The translations under genes and the position numbers were made by a program. The notes below the pieces were generated by a model that saw only the letters and a list, made by a program, of their open reading frames with translations, was not told where the DNA came from and did not search any database. A DNA stretch of 64,000 nt from assembly GCF_038069945.1 (NCBI RefSeq), contig NZ_JBBPEV010000001.1, positions 806,001 to 870,000 on the forward strand, given 5' to 3'. Below are positions 8,043 through 17,251 of the stretch, one piece after another (within the stretch, counting starts at the first letter, position 1; each line of letters opens with the position of its first letter). The stretch is from Aquabacterium sp. A3. GTDB taxonomy: Bacteria; Pseudomonadota; Gammaproteobacteria; Burkholderiales; Burkholderiaceae_C.

Positions 8043-8914
8043 TGAGCATCAACACCCCATCCCAGGGCGTCACGGTTGACCTGCGGTCACTGGACCAACT
8101 GAAAGGTGCTTCGGCGCGTGATGCGCGCGGCCAGGTGCGGGAAGTGGCGCGCCAGCTTGAAGGCCTGTTCATGCAGGAGCTCATGAAAAGCATGCGGGCC
8201 ACCACCATGGCCTCGGGCATGCTGGACAACGGCGGCACCGAACTGGGCACCAGCATGCTGGACACCCAACTCTCACAGCAGATGACCGGGCTGCCCGGCG
8301 GGCTGAGCGACATGATCGCCCGCCAGCTTGAGCGGCAGCTACAGGGCGTGGTCACACCCTCCGGGTCGACCGCCTCGGCCGAGGCCGTTCGCCCCCCGTC
8401 CGGCAAGACCCGTGTGGGCACGTCGGCCAGCCCACGCCCCAGTTCACCGGAAGCCTTCATCCAACAACATCAGGCGGCGGCCAAGGCCGCCGAAAGTGCC
8501 ACCGGCATCCCCGCCGAACACATCCTGGGTCAGGCTGCCCTGGAGTCGGGCTGGGGCAAACGCGACATCCGCATGCCCGATGGCAGCTCCAGCCACAACC
8601 TGTTTGGCATCAAGGCCACCTCGTCATGGAAGGGCAAGGTGGCCGAGGTCACCACCACCGAATACATCGGGGGCGTGGCGCGCAAGGTGACGGCCAAGTT
8701 CCGTGCATATGACTCGTTCGAAGAGGCCTTCAAGGACCATGCGCGCTTGCTGACCACCAGCCCGCGCTACAGTGAAACTGCTGCCAAGGCCGACACGCCG
8801 GCCGACTTTGCCAAGGGGCTTCAGAAAGGTGGCTACGCCACCGACCCGGCGTACGCCGACAAGCTGACCCGTGTGATCCACACCGCGCTGCGCGTGCAGC
8901 GTGACATGGCCTGA
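8042..8914 (+). CDS. flgJ: FlgJ, rod scaffold with peptidoglycan hydrolase domain
   Basis: FlgJ caps the growing rod and opens the peptidoglycan for it. The 290-residue protein has the N-terminal scaffold domain (about 1-105; LEGLFMQELMKSMRATT, TSMLDTQLSQQM) and a C-terminal glucosaminidase-type domain (about 135-290; HILGQAALESGWG with the probable catalytic Glu, then HNLFGIKA and YDSFEEAFKDHARLL). The dual-domain form is the beta/gammaproteobacterial type. A Pro/Ser-rich linker separates the domains. Confidence 0.97.
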   Translation: MSINTPSQGVTVDLRSLDQLKGASARDARGQVREVARQLEGLFMQELMKSMRATTMASGMLDNGGTELGTSMLDTQLSQQMTGLPGGLSDMIARQLERQLQGVVTPSGSTASAEAVRPPSGKTRVGTSASPRPSSPEAFIQQHQAAAKAAESATGIPAEHILGQAALESGWGKRDIRMPDGSSSHNLFGIKATSSWKGKVAEVTTTEYIGGVARKVTAKFRAYDSFEEAFKDHARLLTTSPRYSETAAKADTPADFAKGLQKGGYATDPAYADKLTRVIHTALRVQRDMA

Positions 8915-8933
8915 GCGGCACGGAGACAAGACC

Positions 8934-10652
8934 ATGGGAACCGGCATCTTCTCAATGGGCACCCGGGCCATGTTCGCGGCCCAGACCATGCTGGACACGG
9001 TCGGCCACAACATCTCGAACGCCAACACGCCTGGCTACTCGCGTCAGGATGTTCAACTGGCCACAGAAAACGGCATGTTCACCGGGGCCGGCTTCTTTGG
9101 TCGCGGGGTGCAGGTGGTCACGATCACCCGCTCCACCAACGAATTCCTGTCGCAAGAGGTCAACCGTAACCTGGCGGCCGAGTCGTCAGACCAGACCCGC
9201 CTGGACAAGCTGCTGCAGCTGGAGAAGGTCTTGCCCACCGGCGAAAGTGGCCTGGGCTATGCCGCAGGTCAAATGCTCAACGCCTTCGTTGACGTGGCCA
9301 ACCAGCCCCAGGACATGGCCGCTCGGCAGGTGGTGCTGTCGCGCGCCCGCGAGTGGGTGAGCCGCGTCAACACGGCCGGTCAGCAGTTGGTCGAGATCCA
9401 GCGCGGCGTGGCCATGGACATCGAGAACACGGTGGACCGCATCAACGCCCTGGCGGAAGAAATTGCCAAGGCCAACCAGGCGATCGCGAGCTACAAGGGT
9501 GTCGGCCACACCCCCAACGACCTGATGGACAAGCGCGACCAGTTGGTGCGCAACCTGAGCGAGCTGGCCCAGGTCACCACCGTCAAGGCCGACGATGGCG
9601 GCCTGAACGTCTTTCTGGGCGGCGGACAGTTGCTGGTGCTGGGCAACGAAACGCAAGAGCTCAGCGTCATTGCCGATGCGAGCAACTCGGCCTTTCGCCG
9701 CATCGCACTGCACAACCCGATCAACAACACCGACCGCGAACTGGACCAGAGCCAGATCACTGGTGGCGCCCTTCATGGCCTGCTGACCTTCCAGGACACC
9801 GACATCGTCCAGACGGAAACTCAGCTCAACGCCTTCGTGCAATCGTTTGCCGACCGACTCAATGAGCAGCAGCGCTTGGGTCTGGATGCCGAAGGGGTGA
9901 TGGGCACCGACCTGTTTTCCAACACCACCACGGCCGCAGGCATTCGACTGGCCTTGAACGTGCCCAAGGGCATCGCCGCGGCCTCGCCCTTCGTGGCCAC
10001 CACCGATGTGGCCAACAAGGGCACCGCCACGGTGGACTCGTTCAGGATGCTGCAGACCACCCTGCCCTCCGGGGTGACGGCGCCCGTGAGCATCCAGTTC
10101 TATGAAGATGCTGGCTCACCCAGCGGTTTGCGCTACGAGGTCACTGCAGCAGGCGGTGGCGCGCCTTACTGGACCGCCAACTGGGACCCGGGCGAGCCCA
10201 TCACCGACGGGGATCCCACGCCCGGTGTGGAGACCGCCAGCTTCGAAATGCTGATTGCTGGCACGCCCACGGGTGGTTCGCCGGGCGACACGCTGACGGT
10301 GTCGGAAACGATCTACTTCCTGGGCAACAACGGCAATGCGCTGTCCATGTTGGCCTTGCGGGATGACGCCACCTTCGTGACGGTCGACGGCGCCTCGTAT
10401 GCCACGGTCACCGACGCCTACTCGCAGATGGTGGGCAGCCTGGGGGTGCTGGTGCAAAGCGGCAAGACATCGGCCGAGATCTCCAGCACGCTGTCAACCA
10501 ACTCGCAACAGACGCTAACCGGTGAGGTGGGCGTCAACCTGGACGAAGAGGCCGCGCGCCTGATCCAGTACCAGCAAAGCTACCAGGCGGCCGCCAAGAT
10601 GTTGCAGGTGGCCCAGAAGGTCTTTGACATCCTGCTGGAAACCTCACGTTGA
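8934..10652 (+). CDS. flgK: Hook-filament junction protein FlgK (HAP1)
   Basis: FlgK is the first hook-filament junction protein and a client of FlgN. ATG 8934 is chosen because MGTGIFSMGTRAMFAAQTML matches FlgK N-termini and CGGAGA sits upstream; an earlier in-frame Met at 8901 overlaps flgJ. The 572-residue product has the motif GHNISNANTPGYSRQDV and the C-terminal axial helix EEAARLIQYQQSYQAAAKML. A variable central domain (about residues 330-480) accounts for the length, which is normal for Burkholderiales. Confidence 0.97.
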   Translation: MGTGIFSMGTRAMFAAQTMLDTVGHNISNANTPGYSRQDVQLATENGMFTGAGFFGRGVQVVTITRSTNEFLSQEVNRNLAAESSDQTRLDKLLQLEKVLPTGESGLGYAAGQMLNAFVDVANQPQDMAARQVVLSRAREWVSRVNTAGQQLVEIQRGVAMDIENTVDRINALAEEIAKANQAIASYKGVGHTPNDLMDKRDQLVRNLSELAQVTTVKADDGGLNVFLGGGQLLVLGNETQELSVIADASNSAFRRIALHNPINNTDRELDQSQITGGALHGLLTFQDTDIVQTETQLNAFVQSFADRLNEQQRLGLDAEGVMGTDLFSNTTTAAGIRLALNVPKGIAAASPFVATTDVANKGTATVDSFRMLQTTLPSGVTAPVSIQFYEDAGSPSGLRYEVTAAGGGAPYWTANWDPGEPITDGDPTPGVETASFEMLIAGTPTGGSPGDTLTVSETIYFLGNNGNALSMLALRDDATFVTVDGASYATVTDAYSQMVGSLGVLVQSGKTSAEISSTLSTNSQQTLTGEVGVNLDEEAARLIQYQQSYQAAAKMLQVAQKVFDILLETSR

Positions 10653-10674
10653 TCCGCCGCAAGGAGTCCTGAGC

Positions 10675-11913
10675 ATGCGCATCGCCACCGCCTTCGCCTA
10701 TGACCAAACAATCTTCAACCTGCAGCAGCGTCAGCAGGCCCTGGCCGAATCGCAGGTGCAACTGACCTCCGGCAAACGGGTCAACAAAGCCAGCGATGAC
10801 CCCACGTCGGCGGCTCGTGCCGAACGCGCGTTGGCAGCGGCCGCGCGCAATGAAGCCAATCAACGCTCGCTGGACGCCAGCCGCAATGTGATGACCATCA
10901 CTGAGTCGGCCCTGGGCGACGCGGTCGAGCTGATCCAGAGCGCGCGCGAAACCCTGGTGGCCGCAGGCAACGGCAGTTACACCGATGGTGAGCGCCGCGC
11001 GCTGGCCGTCAAGCTGCGAGAGATCCGCAACCAGATGATGTCCATCGTGAACCGCGCCGACGGCGGTGGTGGGTACGTGTTTGGCGGTCAGGGGGCATCC
11101 TCGCCTCCTTTTGTCGACACGCCCACCGGGGTCACCTTCCGCGGGCAAGGCGGTGAAATTCTGGCGTCATCCAGTGAGCGCCTGGCCCTGACCGTCGATG
11201 GCGAGCAAACCTGGCTGATGGCCCGCACCGGCAATGGTGTCTTCACCACGGGGCCTGATGGCAACCTGGGCGGTGGCGGCAACCAGGGCACGGCATGGAT
11301 CGGCTCAGGCAGCATCACCGACCCGGCCACACTGCCCTACCCCGCCGCCACACCACCCGGCCCCAGCTACACGATCGAGTTCACCGACACCGGCAGCGGC
11401 ATCACCTACGACGTGCTGGAAGATGGCAATCCGATCGCCTCGGGTGAGCCTTATGCCGACGGCAAGACCATCGACATCCCGGGCCGCGGCATGTCGGTCA
11501 CCATCTCGGGCGTGCCCGCCAATGGCGACACCTTCCGCGTCGGAGAGTCGGAAAGCAGCCTGAGCATCTTCGACAGCCTGGACCGCACCATCGCCGCCCT
11601 CAGCAGCCAGAACGCCACGGGCGGGGTGGTCAAGCAGGCCGTGAACACCGGCATGACCGAAATCGACAGCGTGCTCAGCAACGTGCAGTCGGCCAGGTCG
11701 GCCGTGGGCGAATCGCTCAACCGCATGGAAGGCATCGAAAGCCGCATCGGTGCCCTGAAGCTCGCTGCAGAAACCGAGCGGTCCAATGCCGAAGACCTGG
11801 ACATGGTTGAGGCCATCTCCCGTTTTCAGAATCAGCAAACGGGCTACCAGGCGGCGCTGCAAAGTTACGCCGCCGTGCAAAAGCTCTCGCTGTTCCAGTA
11901 CCTGAACGTCTGA
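10675..11913 (+). CDS. flgL: Hook-filament junction protein FlgL (HAP3)
   Basis: FlgL is the second junction protein, flagellin-like, exported with FlgN. The 412-residue product starts MRIATAFAYDQTIFNLQQRQ and has the flagellin-family block QLTSGKRVNKASDDPTSAAR, and the C-terminal IEAISRFQNQQTGYQAALQS type helix (here MVEAISRFQNQQTGY). AAGGAG lies 8 bases before the ATG at 10675; the frame is open further upstream into flgK but that start lacks a ribosome site. A 100-residue insertion (about 190-300) forms the outer domain. Confidence 0.96.
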   Translation: MRIATAFAYDQTIFNLQQRQQALAESQVQLTSGKRVNKASDDPTSAARAERALAAAARNEANQRSLDASRNVMTITESALGDAVELIQSARETLVAAGNGSYTDGERRALAVKLREIRNQMMSIVNRADGGGGYVFGGQGASSPPFVDTPTGVTFRGQGGEILASSSERLALTVDGEQTWLMARTGNGVFTTGPDGNLGGGGNQGTAWIGSGSITDPATLPYPAATPPGPSYTIEFTDTGSGITYDVLEDGNPIASGEPYADGKTIDIPGRGMSVTISGVPANGDTFRVGESESSLSIFDSLDRTIAALSSQNATGGVVKQAVNTGMTEIDSVLSNVQSARSAVGESLNRMEGIESRIGALKLAAETERSNAEDLDMVEAISRFQNQQTGYQAALQSYAAVQKLSLFQYLNV

Positions 11914-11926
11914 GTCATCACACACC

Positions 11927-13132
11927 ATGCACCACCCTGCACTTGGCCAGCTCGCCCTGGCGTACAGCCCGGTCATCGACCGAAATCGTGCGGTCATTGC
12001 CACGCGGCTGACCTTGTCACCGCTGCACGCAGACGCCCCGCCCAAAGCCGCCGCCGTGCTGGAGGCCCTCGACCAGGTGTGGCCAGCCGGCAGTGGCCAA
12101 CTGTGGCTCAACATCACGCACGAAGGCTTGCTGATGGACATGCTGCAATCCCAGTTGGGCAGCCACATGATCATCGAGGTGCCCGCCTTCATGGCGACGG
12201 ATGCCCGCTACACCGACGCCCTGTGCACCCTGCACGCCAATGGCGGCACCCAGGTGCTCAAGGGACGCCCCTTGAGCGAGTTGTCCAAAGAGGTTCTGCC
12301 GTGCTTCAAGCACGCCATCGTCGACCTGAGCGAGGACCGCCGGGTGGATGGTCATGTGCCTGCCGCGCCTGGTGGCGGTGCCGCCGTCTACCGGGGCATC
12401 TCGGTGGTGCAAAGCGGGGTGTGCAGCGTGGAAGACATGGAAGCGTCGTTCCGACGTGGCGTGGCGGCGGTGCTGGGCTGGCCCATAGACAGCGTCATCC
12501 AGGCTGGGCAGAAAACCGCCGATCAACCGGCCTTGCAGGTCATCGTGCAACTGATCGATCAGGTGCACCGCCAGGATGAGATCGATGACCTGGAAAACAC
12601 CCTCAAGCGTGACCCCCCGCTGGCGTACAAGCTGATGCGCTACATCAACTCACCCGCCTTCGGCCTGTCGGTGGAGATCAGCTCGTTTCGCCACGCCATC
12701 ATGATCCTGGGCTACAACCGTCTGAAGCGCTGGCTGGCCTTGCTGCTGGCCACCGCCAGCAAGGATCCCAATATGCGCCCGGTCATGTACGCCTCGGTGC
12801 GCCGGGGCCTGCTGATGGAAGAGCTGGGCCGATGCAGCGGCAACGACGAGTTGCGCAGCGAGCTCTTCATCTGCGGGGTGTTCTCGCTGCTGGACCGCAT
12901 GTTCAACCAGCCCTTCAGTGAGTTGCTTCGCACCATTCCCGTTCCGGAGCAGGTGTTCCAGGCCCTGGCCGAGCACACGGGTCCTTACGAGCCATACTTC
13001 CAGTTGGTGCAGGCCATGGAAAACGGCATCGTCTACGACATCCGCGAATCGGCCGAGCGCCTCATGCTCAGCTTCGATGACATCAATGCCGCACTGCTGC
13101 GTGCCATGACTTCGGCCTCGCAACTCGATTGA
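11927..13132 (+). CDS. EAL-like/HDOD signalling protein (YuxH type)
   Basis: A 401-residue protein with a degenerate EAL-like N-terminal half (about 1-175) and a C-terminal HDOD domain (about 195-395). The EAL part keeps the barrel frame (LWLNITHEGLLMD, VLKGRPLSELSKE) but I see no intact EAL catalytic motif, so it probably binds rather than hydrolyses c-di-GMP. The HDOD part has the typical LENTLKRDPPLAYKLMRYIN and SFRHAIMILGYNRLKRWL blocks. It starts 13 bases after flgL and may be cotranscribed, suggesting a role tying second-messenger state to motility. The specific function is not known. Confidence 0.8.
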   Translation: MHHPALGQLALAYSPVIDRNRAVIATRLTLSPLHADAPPKAAAVLEALDQVWPAGSGQLWLNITHEGLLMDMLQSQLGSHMIIEVPAFMATDARYTDALCTLHANGGTQVLKGRPLSELSKEVLPCFKHAIVDLSEDRRVDGHVPAAPGGGAAVYRGISVVQSGVCSVEDMEASFRRGVAAVLGWPIDSVIQAGQKTADQPALQVIVQLIDQVHRQDEIDDLENTLKRDPPLAYKLMRYINSPAFGLSVEISSFRHAIMILGYNRLKRWLALLLATASKDPNMRPVMYASVRRGLLMEELGRCSGNDELRSELFICGVFSLLDRMFNQPFSELLRTIPVPEQVFQALAEHTGPYEPYFQLVQAMENGIVYDIRESAERLMLSFDDINAALLRAMTSASQLD

Positions 13133-13171
13133 GTCTCCTCGCCCTCGGGCGGCCAGGGGCTAAGATCGGGC

Positions 13172-14197
13172 ATGTCCACACCACATGCCCCCGCTGGCTC
13201 GCCCCTGCCGTTTGCCGATCTGACGCCCGACGCGGTGCTGAACGCCGTCGAGGCCTTGGGCCTGGTGGCCGATGGCCGCCTGATGGCGCTCAACTCGTAC
13301 GAAAACCGCGTCTTCATGGTGGGACTGGACGGTGGCGACTCGGTGATCGCCAAGTTCTACCGCCCAGGGCGCTGGACCGACGCGCAGATCCTGGAAGAGC
13401 ACCAGTTCGCGCACGATCTGCAGGCTGACGAGGTGCCGGTCGTGGCCCCGCTGGCCCTGAGCGCTCAGCACCCTGAGGCCCACGTCATCGGCAGTCATCA
13501 CACCTTGGGCAACGTGGCAGGCCACCGCATCGCTGTCAGCCCACGGCGTGGAGGACGCCCCCCTGAACTGGACGACCCGGAGGTGCTGCGCTGGCTCGGC
13601 CGCTTTCTGGCGCGACTGCACCAGACGGGCGCCCAAGGCCGCTTCGAGCACCGGCTGACGCTGAGTCCGGACACCCTGGGCCAAAGCGCCATCGACCATC
13701 TGCAAAACGCGGACGACGCCCTGCCCCTGGGTGTGCGCCAGCGTTGGCTGGACGCCGCCCACGAGGCCTTGGCGCAGGCGCGCGAGGCCTTTGACCGGCA
13801 AGGCCCCGTGCGCCAGGTGCGCCTGCACGGCGACATGCACTCGGGCAACCTGCTGTGGACGCCCGAAGGCCCGCACTTCGTGGACCTGGACGACGCGTGC
13901 ATGGGCCCGGCCGTGCAAGACCTGTGGATGCTGCTGCCCGGCGACCGCGACGAACGCCGCCCGATGATGGATGCGCTGATGGACGGCTACGAAAGCCTGG
14001 CCGAATTCGATTGGCACACCCTGGCCCTGATCGAACCCCTGCGCACCCTGCGCATGCTGCACCACAGCGCCTGGCTAGCCCGTCGCTGGGCCGACCCGGC
14101 CTTCCCGGCCGCCTTTCCATGGTTCGGCACCGAAGCCTACTGGTTGCAGCAGGTCGAGTTGCTGAACCAGCAAACCCTGGTGATGCGCGAGGGCTGA
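13172..14197 (+). CDS. srkA: Stress response kinase A family protein (YihE/RdoA)
   Basis: SrkA is a cytoplasmic Ser/Thr protein kinase with an aminoglycoside-phosphotransferase fold that protects cells under envelope and oxidative stress. The 341-residue protein shows the family blocks LMALNSYENRVFMVGLD, VIAKFYRPGRWTDAQILEEH (nucleotide-binding lobe), the catalytic loop HGDMHSGNLLW and the metal-binding DLDDA. The length fits the family. A -10-like TAAGAT ends only 5 bases before the ATG, so the transcript may be leaderless. It is probably its own transcription unit. Confidence 0.9.
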   Translation: MSTPHAPAGSPLPFADLTPDAVLNAVEALGLVADGRLMALNSYENRVFMVGLDGGDSVIAKFYRPGRWTDAQILEEHQFAHDLQADEVPVVAPLALSAQHPEAHVIGSHHTLGNVAGHRIAVSPRRGGRPPELDDPEVLRWLGRFLARLHQTGAQGRFEHRLTLSPDTLGQSAIDHLQNADDALPLGVRQRWLDAAHEALAQAREAFDRQGPVRQVRLHGDMHSGNLLWTPEGPHFVDLDDACMGPAVQDLWMLLPGDRDERRPMMDALMDGYESLAEFDWHTLALIEPLRTLRMLHHSAWLARRWADPAFPAAFPWFGTEAYWLQQVELLNQQTLVMREG

Positions 14198-14266
14198 GCC
14201 TGCGCGCTGCGACGCGCCTGCACCCCGCAGGCGCCCCGCTGGCACGCCGCCTGCTTGCCTCCGGGC

Positions 14267-15886
14267 ATGCCCGGCACCCCCAACACCGACGAGTCCCTGA
14301 TCGCCCAAGAGCAACTGCTGCTGCGCGAAAGCGTGCGCCTGCTGGGTCGGGGCGCGTCGCCAGACACGGCGATTCGCGAGATGCTGCACCTGCTGTCCGA
14401 GCTGGTGGGACTGAACCGGGGGCGGGTGGTGCTGCCCGATGCCGACACGGGCGAGTTGCGCATCCGCCATGCCTATGGCCTGACCTGCCACGAGGTGGCG
14501 CGCGGGCGTTACCGCCTGGGCGAGGGCATCACGGGCCAGGTCATGCGCACGGGCGAAACCCTGATCGTGCAGGACATCGACAACGAGCCGGGCTACCTGG
14601 CCCGCGCAGTGGACCGCCGCAGCCTGCCACCCGAAACCGTCTCGTACATCGCCCTGCCCATCCGGGTGGAGCGGCGTGTGACCGGCGTGCTGGGGGTGCA
14701 CCGGCTGCGCTCGCGCAAACGTTCACTGGGCGACGATCTGCAACTGCTGCGCACCATGGCCGAGCTGATCGGGCAAGTGTTTCGGCTGCACCAACTCATT
14801 GAGCGGCGCACCGCCGCCCTGACGGCCGAAAACCAGCAACTGCGCGCCGCCTTGCAAGAGCAGCACCCGCATGCTGCCGCCTGGGGCATTGTGGGCGAGG
14901 CCCCGGCCCTGATGGCTGCCTTGCGCCAGCTCGACCAGGTGGCCCCCACCGACGCCACCGTGATGCTGCTGGGCGAATCCGGCACGGGCAAAGAGCTGTT
15001 TGCACGGGCCCTGCATCTGCACAGCCCACGACGCGACCGCCCCTTCGTCAAGGTGAACTGCGCCGCCATCCCGGAATCCTTGTTCGAGGCCGAGCTGTTT
15101 GGCCACGAGAAAGGCGCCTTCACGGGCGCCAGCACCCAGCGCATCGGGCGCTTCGAGCAGGCCGATGGCGGCACCCTCTTCCTGGACGAGATCGGTGACC
15201 TGCCCCTGCCAGTGCAGGTCAAGCTGCTGCGGGTGCTGCAAGAGCGCGTGATCGAGCGCCTAGGCGGGCGCGGCGAGCGGCCCGTGGACGTGCGCATCGT
15301 GACGGCCACCCACTGCGACCTGATGGCCCTGGTGCAGGCGGGCCGCTTCCGGCTGGATCTGTTCTACCGCCTGAACGTCATCCCCATCCGCCTGCCCGCC
15401 CTGCGCGAGCGGCCCGATGACATCAAGCTGCTGGTGCAGCACTTCCTGTCGCAGCTCAACCAGCGGCATCAGCGCAATGTGCTGCTGGACCCTGCCGCCC
15501 TGGCCCGCCTGGTGGCCCACCCCTGGCCGGGCAACATCCGCCAGCTCTACAACGTGGTGGAGCGCCTGGTGCTGCTCAGCCACCGCGACGAGGTGGACGA
15601 GGCCACCGCCCACTGGGTGCTGCAAGCCGAAGGGGGCACCACCCCGCCCCTGCACGAAGCCACGACACCGACCATGCCCTCGTCGATCAGATCGTACGAC
15701 CATGTGCAGGCGCACGAACGAGAGGCCATCACCCAGGCCTTGCGCGGCCATGGCGGCAACAAATCCAGGGCGGCACAGGCCCTGGGGCTGACCCTGCGCC
15801 AACTCAACTACCGCATCCAGGTGCTGGGACTGCGTGAGGCCCTGGCAACCCCTCGCAAAACCCGCGCCGACATCAACAATGTGTAG
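14267..15886 (+). CDS. Sigma-54 dependent enhancer-binding regulator with GAF domain
   Basis: A NifA/NorR-like activator of 539 residues. Domains: GAF sensor (about 15-170), short coiled linker, AAA+ sigma-54 interaction domain (about 205-435) and a Fis-type helix-turn-helix (about 485-525). Visible motifs: Walker A GESGTGKE, the sigma-54 contact loop GAFTGA, Walker B LFLDEIGD, arginine-finger region [11 protein letters not shown], and [26 protein letters not shown] 14267 is preferred to an upstream TTG. Its last codons form part of a 27-base palindrome that is probably its own binding site, upstream of the -24/-12 promoter of the next operon. The ligand sensed by the GAF domain is unknown. 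Confidence 0.92.
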   Translation: MPGTPNTDESLIAQEQLLLRESVRLLGRGASPDTAIREMLHLLSELVGLNRGRVVLPDADTGELRIRHAYGLTCHEVARGRYRLGEGITGQVMRTGETLIVQDIDNEPGYLARAVDRRSLPPETVSYIALPIRVERRVTGVLGVHRLRSRKRSLGDDLQLLRTMAELIGQVFRLHQLIERRTAALTAENQQLRAALQEQHPHAAAWGIVGEAPALMAALRQLDQVAPTDATVMLLGESGTGKELFARALHLHSPRRDRPFVKVNCAAIPESLFEAELFGHEKGAFTGASTQRIGRFEQADGGTLFLDEIGDLPLPVQVKLLRVLQERVIERLGGRGERPVDVRIVTATHCDLMALVQAGRFRLDLFYRLNVIPIRLPALRERPDDIKLLVQHFLSQLNQRHQRNVLLDPAALARLVAHPWPGNIRQLYNVVERLVLLSHRDEVDEATAHWVLQAEGGTTPPLHEATTPTMPSSIRSYDHVQAHEREAITQALRGHGGNKSRAAQALGLTLRQLNYRIQVLGLREALATPRKTRADINNV

Positions 15887-15904
15887 ACAAATTGTCAACA
15901 CATT
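15878..15904. promoter_or_regulatory. Upstream activator palindrome for the sigma-54 regulator
   Basis: Arms AATGTGTAGACAA (15878-15890) and TTGTCAACACATT (15892-15904) around one central base match at 12 of 13 positions. The site overlaps the stop codon of the regulator gene and is centred 73 bases upstream of the -24 element, a usual position for an enhancer-binding protein site. A second, smaller palindrome, GTCAT-TC-ATGAC, abuts it at 15905-15916. Confidence 0.8.
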
Positions 15905-15932
15905 GTCATTCATGACCGAAGAACAAAAATCC

Positions 15933-15945
15933 TAAGTCATTGATT
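15933..15945 (-). promoter_or_regulatory. IHF-binding consensus
   Basis: The minus strand reads AATCAATGACTTA, a full match to WATCAANNNNTTR. It lies between the activator palindrome and the -24/-12 promoter, where IHF bends DNA to bring a sigma-54 activator to RNA polymerase. Confidence 0.7.
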
Positions 15946-15962
15946 TCATTGAGCTTTCATCC

Positions 15963-15977
15963 TGGCACAGCCCTTGC
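15963..15977 (+). promoter_or_regulatory. Sigma-54 (-24/-12) promoter
   Basis: TGGCACAGCCCTTGC matches TGGCAC-N5-TTGC exactly, including the GG and GC doublets 10 bases apart. Transcription would begin near 15989. That places the ATG at 16013 about 24 bases into the message and excludes an earlier in-frame start at 15983. Confidence 0.92.
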
Positions 15978-16012
15978 GCTGAGTGATTCATCACCGCACA
16001 GGAGCCCGCCCG

Positions 16013-17215
16013 ATGAACGCCGTCTTGTCCGCCCCGCCTGACACCAGCCCTGCCACCGCCACCGCCACCGCCACCGCGATGGACGCCGCCCTGGCCCCGG
16101 TTCAGGAAGTGATCCGCCAACTGCTGGTGCCGCAGGTGGCCAAGATCGACACCGACGCCCACTACCCCCATGACGTGATGAAAGCGCTCGGCCAGGCAGG
16201 CGCTTTCCGAGGGGCCGCCAGCCCAGAGCATGGCGGCAATGGTCTGGGCCTGCCGCACGTGATCGCGGCCATGACGGCCGTCTCCCGCGAATGCGTGTCC
16301 ACCGGCTTCCTGGTGTGGTGCCAGACGGCCTGCGCACGCTACATCGACCAATCCCGCAACGAGGCGCTCAAGGCCGAACTGCTGCCCCGCATCCTCAGCG
16401 GCGAGCAGATGGTGGGTACCGGCCTGTCCAACACCATCAAGTCGTACGACGAAATCGAGGCCTACCGCCTGTCGGCCCGTCGCGTGGACGGCGGCTACGA
16501 GATCAACGGCGTGTTGCCCTGGGTGTCCAACCTGGGGGCCGATCACCTCTTCACCACGGGTTGCCCGGTGGTGAACGCCGCCGACGGCGAGGGACCGGTG
16601 TTCGTGGTGGTGGACTGCGCGCAGCCGGGCTTCAAGCTGGTGGAATGCGCGCACTTCCTGGCGCTGGATTCCACCCGCACCATGGCCTGCCATTTCAAGG
16701 ATGTGTTCATCCCTGACAGCCGGGTGCTGGCCCACCCGGCCGAGTCGCGCGCCTATGTGCGCCGCATCAAGCCCGGCATGATCCTGGGGCAAATGGGCAT
16801 GGGGCTGGGGCTGGCCGAGGCCTGCATCGAGCTGATGCGCCAGTCCAACCGCACGCATGGCCACGTGAACTGTCACCTGGACGACCAGGTGGACGACCTG
16901 GCCCCGTTGTTGGCCCAGGCGCTGGAGACGACCCACGCCCTGGCGCAGGCCCTGCTGGACAACCCACTGGCCGAGGTGGTGGTGGACGTGCTGCGCACCC
17001 GGCTGGCCGGGGGCGAGCTGGCCATGCGCTGCGCCCACGCGGCCATGCTGCACCTGGGCGCCAAGGGCTACCTGATGCGCAGCCCGGCCCAACGCCGCCT
17101 GCGCGAGGCCTACTTCGTGGGCATCGTCACCCCCGCCACCAAGCACCTGCGGCGAGAGATCGCGCGCTTGACGCGCACGACGCCCGAGTTCAGCGCCCAG
17201 GCCGTGGCGGCCTGA
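16013..17215 (+). CDS. Acyl-CoA dehydrogenase-fold flavoprotein, possibly a monooxygenase
   Basis: A 400-residue protein of the acyl-CoA dehydrogenase superfamily: N-terminal helical domain (about 25-140), beta domain (EQMVGTGLSNTIKSYDEIEA; VNGVLPWVSN-like strand INGVLPWVSNLGADH) and C-terminal helical domain. Where ordinary members carry the catalytic Glu in an IYEGT motif, this sequence reads GIVTPATKHLRRE, so the base appears absent; this recalls flavin-monooxygenase relatives such as SfnC/DszC. The N-terminus has an Ala-Thr run encoded by a GCCACC repeat. AGGAG precedes ATG 16013. First gene of the sigma-54 operon. A role in organosulfur or similar substrate oxidation is inference. Confidence 0.75.
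   Translation: MNAVLSAPPDTSPATATATATAMDAALAPVQEVIRQLLVPQVAKIDTDAHYPHDVMKALGQAGAFRGAASPEHGGNGLGLPHVIAAMTAVSRECVSTGFLVWCQTACARYIDQSRNEALKAELLPRILSGEQMVGTGLSNTIKSYDEIEAYRLSARRVDGGYEINGVLPWVSNLGADHLFTTGCPVVNAADGEGPVFVVVDCAQPGFKLVECAHFLALDSTRTMACHFKDVFIPDSRVLAHPAESRAYVRRIKPGMILGQMGMGLGLAEACIELMRQSNRTHGHVNCHLDDQVDDLAPLLAQALETTHALAQALLDNPLAEVVVDVLRTRLAGGELAMRCAHAAMLHLGAKGYLMRSPAQRRLREAYFVGIVTPATKHLRREIARLTRTTPEFSAQAVAA
16052..16075 (+). repeat. GCCACC hexanucleotide repeat, four copies
   Basis: Four perfect tandem GCCACC units encode the Ala-Thr run near residues 14-21 of the preceding flavoprotein call. Slippage would change length by whole Ala-Thr pairs without shifting frame. Confidence 0.9.
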
Positions 17216-17251
17216 CCCCTCTGGATCACCTCAACCACCCTGGAGTTGCCC

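Noticed and set aside
13160..14065. 301-codon minus-strand open frame opposite srkA
   Set aside because: Reverse shadow with no motif; SrkA catalytic motifs are intact on the plus strand.
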